Translations under genes and position numbers: made by a program | Assembly (NCBI GenBank): GCA_014529385.2 | Contig: CM043945.1 | Location: forward strand, 93,198,112 to 93,262,111 | DNA length: 64,000 nucleotides | Reading direction: 5' to 3' | From: Adiantum capillus-veneris | Taxonomy: Eukaryota > Streptophyta > Polypodiopsida > Polypodiales > Pteridaceae | Notes under the pieces: model-generated | The model's input: the letters and a program-made list of their open reading frames with translations, nothing else | What the model was told of the DNA's origin: nothing | Databases searched by the model: none | Shown here: piece after piece, positions 20,734 to 31,900 of the stretch | Position numbering within the stretch: the first letter of the stretch is position 1 | Layout: every line of letters begins with the position of its first letter

Positions 20734-21536
20734 TGTTAGGAAATAAGACGTAGCTAAATAGATAATTGAGTAGATTACTTAATGGAGAGAGACAAATTTA
20801 TATACACGAGATTATAGTGTAGAGAGAGAGAGAGAGAGAGAGTACACACGATATACGTGGTTCACCCAATGTGGGCTACGTCCACGGGAAAGCAGCCACT
20901 CAATGGCTTTGGTACTTCAAAACAAGAAGTAGTTTACAAAGGGATTATACCCTTAATGGAGCTCCCGCCTTGCTTCACTCTCACCACCTCACACTCACCT
21001 TGTTGCATCAACTTCACACTATGAAATGTGTGTAGAAATGGCCTCCTTTTATAGGCCAAAAGGGCTGCCCTCTCTTATGAGAGACAGCCATGTGTAGCCG
21101 CCCTTGTGCGAATAAGTCCAAATCGGACCCTCCAATCCACCCATGTGTGGCCGCCCTTGAGAAGACAAGTCCGCTTTTGAATTCGGCCACTGGCCATTGA
21201 ATTCGGCCACCGGCCACCGGCCATTGACTTCCGACCACCGGCCACCGGCCATTGACTTCCGACCACCGGCCATTGGCCATTGACTACCGACCACCGGCCA
21301 ACCGACCGGTTGTTTTCCGACCGCCGTCCGGCCATAATATTCCGGCGAAAAAAAGTCTCGGGGGCCTCCGCCCCCGAGGCCTTTAAAGTTGCCCCTGATT
21401 CTTGTCCGTGAAAATTTTGGTTTCCGGTGAGTGATTTTCCTTCACGCACGATGGCTTCTCCTCATAATGGGGGCCTTACAAATGTGCGCTTTTACCACAG
21501 AAAATTACAAGGGTAAATCAGGCTCCATACTTAACA
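20734..21536 (-). repeat. 3' LTR of element C
   Basis: 803 bp. Contains a (GA)n tract at about 20822-20841 and a GGCCACCGGCCATTGACTTC-type minisatellite at 21180-21300 with more units than the 5' LTR. The minus-strand TATA box TATAAAAGG lies at 21045-21053. Confidence 0.94.
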
Positions 21537-21551
21537 ATCTCCCACTTGGAG
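21537..21551 (-). promoter_or_regulatory. Polypurine tract of element C
   Basis: CTCCAAGTGGGAGAT on the minus strand, directly before the 3' LTR; typical copia plus-strand primer site. Confidence 0.8.
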
Positions 21552-21596
21552 ACTGATCTCCAAACCAAACCTGTGACTGCTTTCCATTCTGGCTTT

Positions 21597-22880
21597 TTAT
21601 CCTTGAATGCCGATTGAAGATGAGCAAAAGCTCAACTTCTCCTTGTTGACCACCTTTGTAAACATGTCTGCAGGATTTTCACTTGTATGCACCTTTCCTA
21701 GCTTTAGTTGTCCCTCTTCCAAAAGGGTGCGTATGAAGTGATATCTCACCTCAATGTGCTTTGTCCTTGAATGAAAGGCTGAGTTCTTCGTAAGATGGAT
21801 AGCGCTTTGGCTATCACTGTACAAGACACAATTGTCTTGTTTGAATCCAAGCTCTTCTAAGAATCTGTGAAGCCACAGAATTTCTTTGCTTGCCTCCGTC
21901 ATTGCTACATACTCTGCTTCCGTGGTAGAAAGTGAAACCACTTTCTGCAGCTTTGAAGCCCAGCTTACTGCTGTGCCTCCAACCGTGAACACATAGCCAG
22001 TAGTGCTCCTTCGAGTATCTTTGTCACCTGCCATATCTGCATCAGCATACCCTTCTAGAAAAATATCAGTTCCTCCAAAATACAAAGCATTTGTTGTTGT
22101 CCCTTTTAGATACCTAAGTATCCACTTCACAGCTTGCCAATGCTCTTTACCTGGGTTGTCCATGAACCTACTCACAACTCCCACTGCATGTGCAATGTCT
22201 GGCCTTGTCCAGACCATAGCATACATTAGAGAACCTACCGCTGCAGCATATGGAACTTTAGACATATAGGCTATCTCCTCTTGTGTCTTTGGACACATAT
22301 CCTTCGTTAGTTTAAAATGACCAGCCAAAGGTGTAGAAACTGGTTTTGCATTTTGCATTGCAAACCTTTCTAGTACCTTCTTGATGTAATCTTCTTGAGA
22401 TAGCTTTATTGTCTTCTTCGTCCTGTCCCTTGATATTTTCATACCAAGTATCCTCTTTGCAGCACCTAAATCTTTCATTGAAAAAGATTTGGACAGCTCC
22501 TCTTTTAGGTCTTTGATGTCCTGCATGTTAGCACTTGCAATCAACATGTCATCAACATACAACATTAGGATGATGAATTTCCCATCTCCCAAATTCTTCG
22601 TGTAGACGCAGTGATCCGAGTTGCATCTTGTGAATCCATGATCCAACATCCATCGATCAAACTTCAAGTACCATTGTCTTGATGCTTGCTTTAAACCATA
22701 CAAGCTCTTCTTTAATCTGCAAACCATTTTCTCCTTACCTTTTACTTCATACCCCTTTGGTTGAAGCATGTAGATTTCCTCCTCTAAGTCACCGTGAGGG
22801 AATGCCGTATTTACATCCATTTGCTCGAGATTTAGATCATGAGCAGCCACAAGGCTTAAGACAAGCCTAATTGAGTTCAT
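21597..22880 (-). CDS. pol: Element C reverse transcriptase and RNase H
   Basis: 427 codons, complete to the C-terminus. RT motifs: DVNTAFPHGDLEEEIYM, LYGLKQASRQWY and the catalytic MLYVDDMLIAS; then the copia connection ASRFMDNPGKEHWQAVKWILRYLKGT. RNase H: GYADADMAGDKDTRRSTTGY, STTEAEYVAM, YSDSQSAIHL and the C-terminal HIEVRYHFIR. The leading MNSIRLV is internal to RT and not a true start: the upstream frame ends just before it at a T-run where length slippage shifts frame by two bases. Confidence 0.93.
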   Translation of the reverse strand: MNSIRLVLSLVAAHDLNLEQMDVNTAFPHGDLEEEIYMLQPKGYEVKGKEKMVCRLKKSLYGLKQASRQWYLKFDRWMLDHGFTRCNSDHCVYTKNLGDGKFIILMLYVDDMLIASANMQDIKDLKEELSKSFSMKDLGAAKRILGMKISRDRTKKTIKLSQEDYIKKVLERFAMQNAKPVSTPLAGHFKLTKDMCPKTQEEIAYMSKVPYAAAVGSLMYAMVWTRPDIAHAVGVVSRFMDNPGKEHWQAVKWILRYLKGTTTNALYFGGTDIFLEGYADADMAGDKDTRRSTTGYVFTVGGTAVSWASKLQKVVSLSTTEAEYVAMTEASKEILWLHRFLEELGFKQDNCVLYSDSQSAIHLTKNSAFHSRTKHIEVRYHFIRTLLEEGQLKLGKVHTSENPADMFTKVVNKEKLSFCSSSIGIQG

Positions 22881-22882
22881 TT

Positions 22883-25489
22883 TTACAACAGGAGAAAAAA
22901 ATTTTCATTGAAGTCAATACCTTTCTTTTGAGAAAAACCTTTTACCACAAGCCTAGATTTGTACCTTTTCTTCCCACCTTCTTCTTCCTTTATCTTGTAC
23001 ACCCATTTGTTTTGAAGTGCCCGCTTACCTTTAGGCAACTCAACCAACTCCCATGTTTGGTTCTGATGTAGTGAGTCCATCTCCACTTGCATGCTCTTCG
23101 TCCATTCTTCTTTGGATTCATGTTGCATAGCTTCTTCATATGATTTCGGCTCTCCAGAATCTGAGATCAAGAGATGGTTGAAGGAAGGAACAAACCTTTC
23201 TGGAGGTCTACTTGCTCTTGTAGATCTTCGGGGAATAGGTTGAGGCTCCTCATTTGGTTGATGTTGTTGCACATTGTCACCGTTTGCAGTCCTTGAGTCT
23301 TCACCGTCCTCAAGCTCCATGTACTCATCACCTGTTTCTTTTGTTTGTTTTCTTTCCAAGTAATCTTTGTACATATTTTGTTCATTAAAAATTACATCCC
23401 TACTCCTTAAGATTTTACCATCTTCAGGATTCCATAGGCGATACCCAAAGTCTCCTTCTCCATAGCCAATGAAGAAACACTTTTTGGACTTTGCATCTAA
23501 CTTTGATCTTAGGCTTCTATCTATGTGCATGAAAGCCTCACACCCAAACACTTTGAGAAATGCATAATTCACCGGTTTACCTGTCCATGCCTCTTCTGGA
23601 ACTCCCCCATCCAATGCCGTTGAGGGTGACCGATTGATTAAGTACACAGACGTACTTACAGCTTCCGCCCAAAGTTCAAGCGGTAGGCCTGCATGTAGCC
23701 GCATGCTTCGTGCTCGTTCCATAATTGTCCTGTTCATCCTTTCCGAAATCCCATTTTGTTGAGGTGTCCTTGGGGTTGTCCTTTGCCTCCGAATTCCATT
23801 GCTAGCACAAAAGCTTTCAAAAGCTTGGCTGCAATATTCACCTCCATTGTCGGATCTGAGGCATTTAACCTTGGTACCTGTTTCATTCTCCACAAAGGCT
23901 TTCCACCTTTGAAATATGGAAAATACATCGGATTTATTCTTCATGACATAAACCCATGTTTTTCTAGTCGCATCGTCTATGAATGTTACATAGTACAATG
24001 AGCCACCAAGTGATGGTGTACTTGCAGGACCCCAAACATCAGAATGAACCAACTCAAGTTTTTTATTTTTTCTTTCATTTCCTGATTTTTGAAATTTTAC
24101 CCTCTTTTGTTTACCATAAACACAATCTTCACAGAACTCTAAGTCCACTTCTTTCAAACCTGGTAGAAGCTTCTTTGTTTGAAGGATTTGCATTCCTTTG
24201 GCACTCATATGCCCAAGTCGGTAGTGCCACACCGTACTGTCAACTTCTGTAGTTGCTGCGCAAGCTGAAGGTTGCGTGTTAACAGCACACAAGTAAAGTG
24301 TACTGACTTTTTCACCCTTGGCAACCACCAAAGATCCCTTTGAGATCTTCCACCGTTTGTTTCCGAATGCAATGTTGTGACCTTCATCGTCCAATTGTCC
24401 TGTAGAGATCAAATTTTTGCGAAGAGAAGGAACATGCCTAACATCTTTAAGCTTCCATTCATTTCCGTTAGCAGTTTTGATAGAAACTGTACCTTTGCCG
24501 ACAATCTCACAAGCTTCATCATCTCCCAAGTATACATACCCAAAATTACCTTTGGTGTAGTCTTGGAAATGTTGCTTGTGTGGTGTCGCATGGAATGAAG
24601 CCCCGGAATCTACTATCCAGGAATTAGACACATTGTCTAATGAGAGAATTAGAGCATCTTGCTCTACTTTACCTGCCACATTGGCCTCCGATGTTGGCTT
24701 GTTGTCTTGAGACTCTGTCTCCTTCTTCTTCTTGGACCAGCAATCCTTCTTGACGTGGCCCTTCTTGCCGCAGTTCCAACATTCAAGAACTGACTTTGTT
24801 CGTGATTTGCTCCGTCTTGAGCGATCACGACCCTTTTGGTTTTTGAACCTCTCCTTAGGCCTTCCTCTTGTTTCCACTGATAGTGCAGCACTTGATGATT
24901 CTCCTGTGCTTCTCCTTCGCATTTCCTCGCTTAGAAGAACACCCACAACATCATCAAACTTAATAGTATTTGTGCCAAAGATAGAATTACTTACAGCCAT
25001 CACAAGGCTGTCCCAACTATCCGGTAGAGATGATAGTATAAGGAGAGCTCGCACTTCGTCATCGAAATTGATTTTCACTGATCGAAGTTGACTTATGTTT
25101 GTGTTAAAGTCATTTAGGTGTTCTGCAACTGAACCATTCTCTGCCATCTTTAGATTGAACAAGCGCTTCATAAGAAATACCTTATTGGATGCCGATGGTT
25201 TCTCGTAGAAGTCGTCAAGTGACTTCATCAAGTCCTCCGTGGTCTTCATCTCCGAAACATTGAAGGCCACCGTTGACGCCAAGCTTAACTGGATTGTTCC
25301 CAGTGCCTTTCGATCAAGGACAATCCATGCTTCATCTGCCATTGTTGCGGGCTTCTTCGCAAGACCGCCTAGTGGCAAATAGAGGTCCTTCTGGTAGAGA
25401 TAGTCTTCAATCTGCATCTTCCAATGTTGGTAGTTTTTGCCGTTGAACTTCTCAATCTTGAGCTTCCCCTCCTCCGCCATAACTCCCAC
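22883..25489 (-). CDS. gag-pol: Element C gag, protease, integrase and start of RT
   Basis: 868 codons. Gag core at residues about 10-210 (EKFNGKNYQHWKMQIEDYL start), zinc knuckle CWNCGKKGHVKKDC near 236-249, protease WIVDSGASFHAT near 290, the gag-pre-integrase motif YRLGHMSAKGMQ, an integrase core with HSDVWGP/FIDD, LRSDNGGEY and QQNGISERMNRT, then the RT start (WVYKIKEEEG ... GFSQKKGIDFNE). It ends NFFLLL at a T7 run (minus strand); the usual copia sequence here needs five T, so two extra bases are likely. Expressed from the 5' LTR as one polyprotein. Confidence 0.93.
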   Translation of the reverse strand: MGVMAEEGKLKIEKFNGKNYQHWKMQIEDYLYQKDLYLPLGGLAKKPATMADEAWIVLDRKALGTIQLSLASTVAFNVSEMKTTEDLMKSLDDFYEKPSASNKVFLMKRLFNLKMAENGSVAEHLNDFNTNISQLRSVKINFDDEVRALLILSSLPDSWDSLVMAVSNSIFGTNTIKFDDVVGVLLSEEMRRRSTGESSSAALSVETRGRPKERFKNQKGRDRSRRSKSRTKSVLECWNCGKKGHVKKDCWSKKKKETESQDNKPTSEANVAGKVEQDALILSLDNVSNSWIVDSGASFHATPHKQHFQDYTKGNFGYVYLGDDEACEIVGKGTVSIKTANGNEWKLKDVRHVPSLRKNLISTGQLDDEGHNIAFGNKRWKISKGSLVVAKGEKVSTLYLCAVNTQPSACAATTEVDSTVWHYRLGHMSAKGMQILQTKKLLPGLKEVDLEFCEDCVYGKQKRVKFQKSGNERKNKKLELVHSDVWGPASTPSLGGSLYYVTFIDDATRKTWVYVMKNKSDVFSIFQRWKAFVENETGTKVKCLRSDNGGEYCSQAFESFCASNGIRRQRTTPRTPQQNGISERMNRTIMERARSMRLHAGLPLELWAEAVSTSVYLINRSPSTALDGGVPEEAWTGKPVNYAFLKVFGCEAFMHIDRSLRSKLDAKSKKCFFIGYGEGDFGYRLWNPEDGKILRSRDVIFNEQNMYKDYLERKQTKETGDEYMELEDGEDSRTANGDNVQQHQPNEEPQPIPRRSTRASRPPERFVPSFNHLLISDSGEPKSYEEAMQHESKEEWTKSMQVEMDSLHQNQTWELVELPKGKRALQNKWVYKIKEEEGGKKRYKSRLVVKGFSQKKGIDFNENFFLLL

Positions 25490-25535
25490 TCAATTCAAGG
25501 AATCCTTTCCTTGAGATAATTTAGCTACGAGCAAA

Positions 25536-25551
25536 CCTTGCTCTGATACCA
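25536..25551 (-). other. Primer-binding site of element C
   Basis: Reads TGGTATCAGAGCAAGG on the minus strand, two bases inside the 5' LTR; initiator tRNA-Met type. Confidence 0.9.
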
Positions 25552-25553
25552 GT

Positions 25554-26332
25554 TGTTAGGAAATAAGACGTAGCTAAATAGATAATTGAGTAGATTACTT
25601 AATGGAGAGAGACAAATTTATATACACGAGATTATAGTGTAGAGAGAGAGAGAGAGAGAGAGAGTACACACGATATACGTGGTTCACCCAATGTGGGCTA
25701 CGTCCACGGGAAAGCAGCCACTCAATGGCTTTGGTACTTCAAAACAAGAAGTAGTTTACAAAGGGATTATACCCTTAATGGAGCTCCCGCCTTGCTTCAC
25801 TCTCACCACCTCACACTCACCTTGTTGCATCAACTTCACACTATGAAATGTGTGTAGAAATGGCCTCCTTTTATAGGCCAAAAGGGCTGCCCTCTCTTAT
25901 GAGAGACAGCCATGTGTAGCCGCCCTTGTGCGAATAAGTCCAAATCGGACCCTCCAATCCGCCCATGTGTGGCCGCCCTTGAGAAGACAAGTCCGCTTTT
26001 GAATTCGGCCACCGGCCATTGACTTCCGACCACCGGCCATTGGCCATTGACTACCGGCCACCGGCCAACCGACCGGTTGTTTTCCGACCACTTTCCGACC
26101 GCCGTCCGGCCATAATATTCCGGCGAAAAGGAATATTCCGGCGAAAAAAAGTCTCGGGGGCCTCCGCCCCCAAGGCCTTTAAAGTTGCCCCTGATTCTTG
26201 TCCGTGAAAATTTTGGTTTCCGGTGAGTGATTTTCCTTCACGCACGATGGCTTCTCCTCATAATGGGGGCCTTACAAATGTGCGCTTTTACCACAGAAAA
26301 TTACAAGGGTAAATCAGGCTCCATACTTAACA
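25554..26332 (-). repeat. 5' LTR of element C
   Basis: 779 bp, same ends as the left LTR. It has fewer CCGGCCA units but an extra ACTTTCCGACC and a repeated AATATTCCGGCG segment. TATAAAAGG on the minus strand at 25867-25875. Confidence 0.94.
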
Positions 26333-26450
26333 ATGCAATGCTTTGATTGACATGTATGACAAAAATTGTGATAAAAAATTCTTTGAGCAATGTGCATGCC
26401 AGATGTCGTGCTTGGTACTGGCTTGGTTGACATGCACGTCAAATGTGGTC
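26333..26450. repeat. About 42-bp minisatellite, right part
   Basis: Begins with the target duplication ATGCA and continues ATGCTTTGATTGACATGTATG and GCTTGGTTGACATGCACGTC, the same units as left of element C. Confidence 0.7.
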
Positions 26451-27251
26451 TACATCACGCAGCACAAAAAAAGCTTGAGGAGCTTGTTGTCTGGTATGTT
26501 GCCTCTTGAGTACATTGATTGTGGGATAAGTATAAAAAATTGGGAGTGCTTAGAAATTTCTTGGCTGATAAGTATGTAAATTTGGTAGCCATTTTTAGCA
26601 AGGAGGTGCCATTTTTAGTATCAGGGGAGCCCGACAATGATGGCGCCATTGGGGAGAAAAAGAAATGTGGGTGTGCTTGAGAGAAAAAAAATTAGTGGTG
26701 CTAGGAGGAGTGTGTGTATGAGGCTGGCAGGTGGACCAGGGAGAAGTGGAACATGCAAGAGTAGAATGTACGTAAGGGAAGGGACGAAATGAGTTATTGG
26801 GTGTAAGAAGGCTCTATCAGGAGGATAATGGGTAGGAAGAAAAGGACCACTAGGGGAAGAAAAAGAGTGGTGCATGCCAACGACTGCCAAGGGAAGGAGA
26901 GCATGTATGCAACATGGAGAAGGCCTCTTGAAGGAGCTATTGCATGAAAAAGGGAGGTTTGGGAGGTAACAAGGGACGAGGAGGAAAAGGAGCTGCAAGA
27001 GAAAACAATCAATTGAGGAGTTCAAGAAGATGGAGGGCTCATACTTAACGAGGGAAAAGAAGGAGAAATGACTTGTCCTCTCTCTCTTGAACTTGGCCTT
27101 GAAGAAGGCAACAAGAGGGAAACAACACGCATGAGGGATGCGAGAGGTCAATGTGAAGCAAAGGGAGGGAATGGGCTCGAGATTTTTCTCTCGCCCTCTG
27201 ATAAATGGTTACAAAAGGTAACAAGGTGGGAAAGAAGGGGAGAGGAGACCT

Positions 27252-27375
<124 letters not shown>

Positions 27376-27536
27376 GCAATTAAGAATGAGGAAAGGAACA
27401 AAAGGGGTTAGTACTTGGAACGAAGGTAGTATGAGTAGTAGAAGGGGAAAAAAAAGCAGCATGAGGTACAAGGAAGGGGGAGGATGGACTTCCTTTCTCT
27501 CCAGATTGATGAAGGCAAAGTAGGGAATTGGAGACT

Positions 27537-27571
27537 GTCTCTCTCTCTCTCACACTCTCTCTCTCTCTCTC

Positions 27572-27617
<46 letters not shown>

Positions 27618-27618
27618 T
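27537..27618. repeat. Interrupted (CT)n microsatellite
   Basis: CT dinucleotides broken by CACACT and CACT interruptions. Confidence 0.97.
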
Positions 27619-27989
27619 CTCATGCAGTTAAGAACGAGGGAAGGAACAAAAGAGGTAAGTACTTGGGAAAGAAGGCAGCACGGGTAGTAGAAGGGAGAAA
27701 AGAAGGAACAAAAGAGGTAAGTACTTCGGAAAGAAGGCAACAAGAGTGCAACATCGATGGATTAAGAATACTTCGGTGGATTACTAGGGAAGGGCAACAT
27801 CGAACATGAGAAGTAGAGGGGATATGCAGAGGAGATCAATGGTTTTTCTAAATGGAATCAAGGTGCATAAGGGTTGAAGATGGAGCGGGAAAAGAGGTTA
27901 ATCGGGGGTTTATATCTGCTTCTACTTCCCTCATATTTGGGATAAAAGTAGGCAAAGGGTTTTTACTTGTTCAAGGACTTGGGGAATGG

Positions 27990-28279
27990 GAGGCGAGTTG
28001 GAGAGCACATGATGGATAGTGCAACAATTGAGAGCATGGCAGGCATGCAAAAGACACAAAATACCATGCTACAAATGATAAAATACACCCAGGTTTGTGT
28101 ACCTGACAATGCACATACACCCATGATCCAATGTGAGAGCAATTGAAGAGAGATAGAGAGCATGAGAGCATGTGCATGCACACCTCTTAAGAGTAGAGTG
28201 CTATGCATATTGCGAGAGAGAAGAGAGGAGAGGAGAGAAAAAGAACACAGAGCATTGAGCACAATCTCCCCCCATGCAA
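27990..28279 (-). mobile_element. Possible copia 3' LTR and polypurine tract relic
   Basis: On the minus strand, GCATGGGGGGAGATTG (28264-28279) resembles a copia polypurine tract directly before a TG start near 28263. The sequence to the left (GAGAGAG-rich, GCATGTGCATGCACAC) would be the LTR. No second copy is present and the left edge is unclear. Confidence 0.3.
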
Positions 28280-30460
28280 GATTGAGCATTTCCCTCTTGC
28301 ATGTATTTACTTATAGATTTATTGAGTTCTCAAAATGATTACAAATTGTCCACTCGGACATAAAGTAGCCATAGCTCATAAAGAGCACTTTAATAATGAG
28401 ATATCCATAAAATTGTTATTTTTTCACATAGTCCTATAACTCACTTATTCTTTTTCCACCTATCAGTTGTGATAAATAAATATTTATCAATTTCCATTAC
28501 ATACCCCTCCATTAGGAAATCAACTATCCTTAATTGCTATATTGATCGTCTGTAAACCATGATTGTCAAAAACAATGGTCAAAATTATGTGTCAAATCAT
28601 GTATAAAAATAATAACTCATAAACTTACAAACACAAATTTATTTATGCTTGTCATATCCTCATTAGAGTATTAAGATATTATTCATCACAATCATAGTTT
28701 AATAATCAAATTCCATTGATTCCAAATTCAATTCAATAAACATTGGCTACATTAAATGATCATAATCTAAATCCAAATCTCTTTCATTATATACCTATGA
28801 AAACAATCATACTAGGGGTAGTGGTGGCTAGCTGCTACAACATGATATTGTAATCGATGTTGCCTAAATCCGTGAATCGACACTAATTGGTCGTGTTGCC
28901 TTAATCAAAAAATATACACTTGTGCTACCTAAAGCGATGAATCTGCACTAATATTGTTTAAACTAGTGAATTTGTTGTTTTTTGGTGTCTTGCCTAAATC
29001 GGCAAATCTACACTTGTGCTACCTAAATTGGCAGATCTGAATGGATAATTGGTGTGGCCTAAATCGGCTAATCTACACAAGAATGAGCATTTACACACTG
29101 CCGAAAATCAATGAATCTGTGTATACGTGACCAATAGACTAGGCAAGCCATAAAAGACAAAACATTGACTATTGGTTTGACCCAAAATTGGAGTACGTTT
29201 GACTAGCAAAGTACTTATAAATTGTTTCCCATTATCCCAAAGCACCTTAGCTCATGTGAGTAGCTATCTAGCTTAAGGAAAAATCATCTCAATAGGAATT
29301 CCATTCATTGCAAATACAAGCCACAGTATGAGATGCTTGATTTCACAACTCATAAGACAATGTATGTAAGTAAAAGAGTCCTTCCTTTTAAAAATGTCAA
29401 GTGGTAATCTCCTTTGTTGAAAAACTCCCTGAGTGTAGCCCCTTAGGTATATCTACAAAGAGAGTAACTTACAAGAAAGTAAATAAAGTGAGAATTTATC
29501 AAACGAGTACATTAAACTCGAGAATTTTTTCATAAGAAGATGTTGTGAGAGATGTGCATAATGTGGAGATCTTATGATAAAGAACGAATATAATAAACAC
29601 TAGGATGGTGTATTATATATGGAATTTGGGTCTATAAAGAAAATTGACTCATCAAAGAAAATTTGAATGCTATCGTTAGATGTATATTAATAGAATACAT
29701 TGAGAAATTACGCACTTGGAGGTCCTTTCAAGAAATAGCTAGTTTTCAAACTTATAAGCAAGCCATCTAAGTTGAGTTTTTGTACCTGTGTTTTTCTCTT
29801 TGACTGCAACCAATAGATGAATTTAGGAGTATGGCATGATCTTGTACGAGAAAGTTGGTATGTTGAACAAACTGAGTATTAGAAATTGTAGGTTATTTTG
29901 GATATTTGACCATGTAACAAGCAAAGATACTACCCTATAATTGGATATCTTATTGTGTGTGTATTATGACCAAAGCTTTCTAAATGTTTGCAAAAATAAA
30001 GAAACTAAAATTAGGAGGGAACTCACTTGACTACTCTTTGTAAATCATTAGACTCTGAATAAGTCAGAAAAAAAATGAAGACCATCATCAAAACTATTTG
30101 GTTAAGTTTAGTCAATTATATTTAATTTTTCTGTAAATAAAATAAAGGTAATGATGTTAACTCTTTTGTTAAAATGTATTCAACACCTAAAAGAAATATA
30201 AGAACAAGTCATTTAAACAATACAAAAGCAAGAAAATCTTCACAAATTTGTAAGTGCCACAAATCGTAAGCCATACAAATGGCTTCATAACATTTAAGAA
30301 TATCAATTTATGAATGATTTGTGCAAAAGTCATGTGGAGTAGCTTAAAATTAAATAAAAATTTCAAAAGTGGTCACGCAAACACATTTTTAGTAGGAGGG
30401 TTCGCAGATATGATCAAATAGCATTTTCTACTTGTTCTAATTAAAAGTATTAGCCAGCTT
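28280..30460. other. AT-rich intergenic region
   Basis: No ORF with recognisable domains, LTR ends or RNA gene. Contains only the minisatellite at 28855-29115. Confidence 0.5.
28855..29115. repeat. Degenerate minisatellite with CCTAAATCGGC units
   Basis: Six or more diverged units of about 37 bp carry TGCCTAAATCGGCAAATCTACACTTGTGCTACC-like strings (20 or fewer bases conserved in any pair). Spacing is irregular. Confidence 0.65.
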
Positions 30461-30469
30461 TTGATATAG

Positions 30470-30713
30470 TGCTGACAAGGTTGCTAGGATGAGCAAAAGA
30501 TTCTTGAATGTCGTTGTTGAAGAGTGCTTGCATGGATGCGTGCATGCTCGACGTGCTGTGCGAGGAAGGAGAACGCAAAGAGTTTTGGGTGGATCTCTCA
30601 GTGAGGATTGGAATACGTCAATACTCCTTATTGATCTATATTACCATTGAATAGAGATAAGGTTAGTAATGTGAGTAAAATGGGTGTTCAGCCAATTGGC
30701 CTCAACCCTAACA
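30470..30713 (-). mobile_element. Possible copia 3' LTR end
   Basis: The sequence ends CCCTAACA followed by ATCTTCCACAGGCC, the usual layout of a minus-strand copia 3' LTR edge and polypurine side. It is supported by the RNase H relic just to the right. The left boundary is unknown. Confidence 0.4.
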
Positions 30714-30818
30714 ATCTTCCACAGGCCAACATGGCCCAAGTCTCTATACATGTAAGTGTATATTTGTACAACTGTGAAGCATTCAAGTGGCTTCACCCTA
30801 CACCCATCATCTCCATGC

Positions 30819-31090
30819 AATGTGCAAACCGCAGTGATGGTAGTCTCTTTGTGAGAACATCTACAGGGTTGTCATATATAAACCTTGACTAGCTCAATGT
30901 GCAAATCGCTTTGAGGGTAGTCTCTTTGTGAGAGCATTTATAGGGTTTTCATATATGAACCTTGACTAGCTCAATGTGCCTGCTAGCCAATATGTTTCAT
31001 ATCACATGATTATGAACTTCTATGCTTGGAATCCAACATAGGGTTCTTTGCTAATGCAATCGCACTATGACTATCACAATGCAACACTGG
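30819..31090 (-). pseudogene. pol: Copia RNase H relic with a 77-bp tandem duplication
   Basis: On the minus strand, CDSHSAIALAKNPMLDSKHRSS (split by stops) followed by HIELVKVH resembles the end of copia RNase H (SDSQSAI ... KHIE ... HIRY). Segments 30819-30895 and 30896-30972 are imperfect direct repeats (AATGTGCAAA, GTAGTCTCTTTGTGAGA, CTTGACTAGCTC). Only the last part of pol remains. Confidence 0.6.
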
Positions 31091-31560
31091 CATATGATTA
31101 AGGCCAAGATCTCATTAGGAGAAATATGAACCTTCTAGGGGCCCTTTGGAATTAAGCTTAATTAGAGGCCAACCAATAGGAAGAGGGTGGTGGACACACT
31201 CTATACCCTCCAAAAAGTAGTGGGGACAAGGTAGCTTTACACCTCTTAATGGCCTCTTACCTAGTGAGAAGGTAAAGGAGGTGGCTAGAGAAGAGGGATT
31301 GGGGGGGCGAGGAGACCACTTTAACCTTATTTCCCCCACTTTTTGGCTCGGATTCAAAAGTATACTAAAAATTTTCAATTTTTAAAAAGATCAACACTCA
31401 TATTTCTCCTCCTTAAAAGCCTCCCAAATTTATTTTATGGTCAAAATAGCATTTTTTTAACTTCAAAAGTCAAAATGTGTAATTAAAACCCCAAGTTTTA
31501 AAAAGAAATAAAGTCAAATCACACCCTCCAAAGTCACCCCAAACCTATTTGATAGCTCAA
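31091..31560. other. Intergenic, nothing recognised
   Basis: No element ends or coding motifs are seen. Confidence 0.4.
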
Positions 31561-31589
31561 AAGTGATTTTCTCTCTCTACAAACCTTTT

Positions 31590-31900
31590 CCCAAGCTATG
31601 TAATGCTACAACAACCTGTTCCCAAGCTCTCCATTACTGCAACAACCACATGCACCCTATAGTCACACATTCTCTGCTAGCTTTCTCCCACCTCCATTGT
31701 AGCACCAAGCAAGCTCCTCCCCCTTCTCTTCCCATTGTCCACCACATATTTTCTCAGCAAGCTAGCTCCTCTCCCTTCTCTCACTTCCATTGTAGCATGA
31801 AATAAGATTCTCCTCCTCATACTTTCATTCACTCACACTACATGCGAACCTCTACTCTTGAAGGTTGCAAAAGAATGGGCTCAAAGGACTTGTACGCCAC
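31590..31900. repeat. CACCTCCATTG minisatellite block 1
   Basis: Repeated CCACCTCCATTGTAGCACCA-like units joined by CAAGCTCCTCC, ending TCTACTCTTGAAGG. A diverged copy lies at 32570-32880. Confidence 0.7.

Larger units (their letters stand above)
20734..26332 (-). mobile_element. Element C: 5.6-kb Ty1/copia retrotransposon (Tork-like)
   Basis: LTRs at 20734-21536 and 25554-26332 (TGTTAGGAAA ... ACTTAACA) flank a minus-strand gag-pol. The target duplication ATGCA (20729-20733 and 26333-26337) is exact. The PBS is next to the right-hand LTR, so that is the 5' LTR. The LTRs are almost identical outside tandem-repeat indels, and gag-pol has only one visible break, a 2-base length change in a T-run. 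It is therefore the youngest and best preserved element here. The domain order gag, protease, integrase, RT, RNase H is copia; protein wording resembles the Tork/Tnt1 group. Confidence 0.96.
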
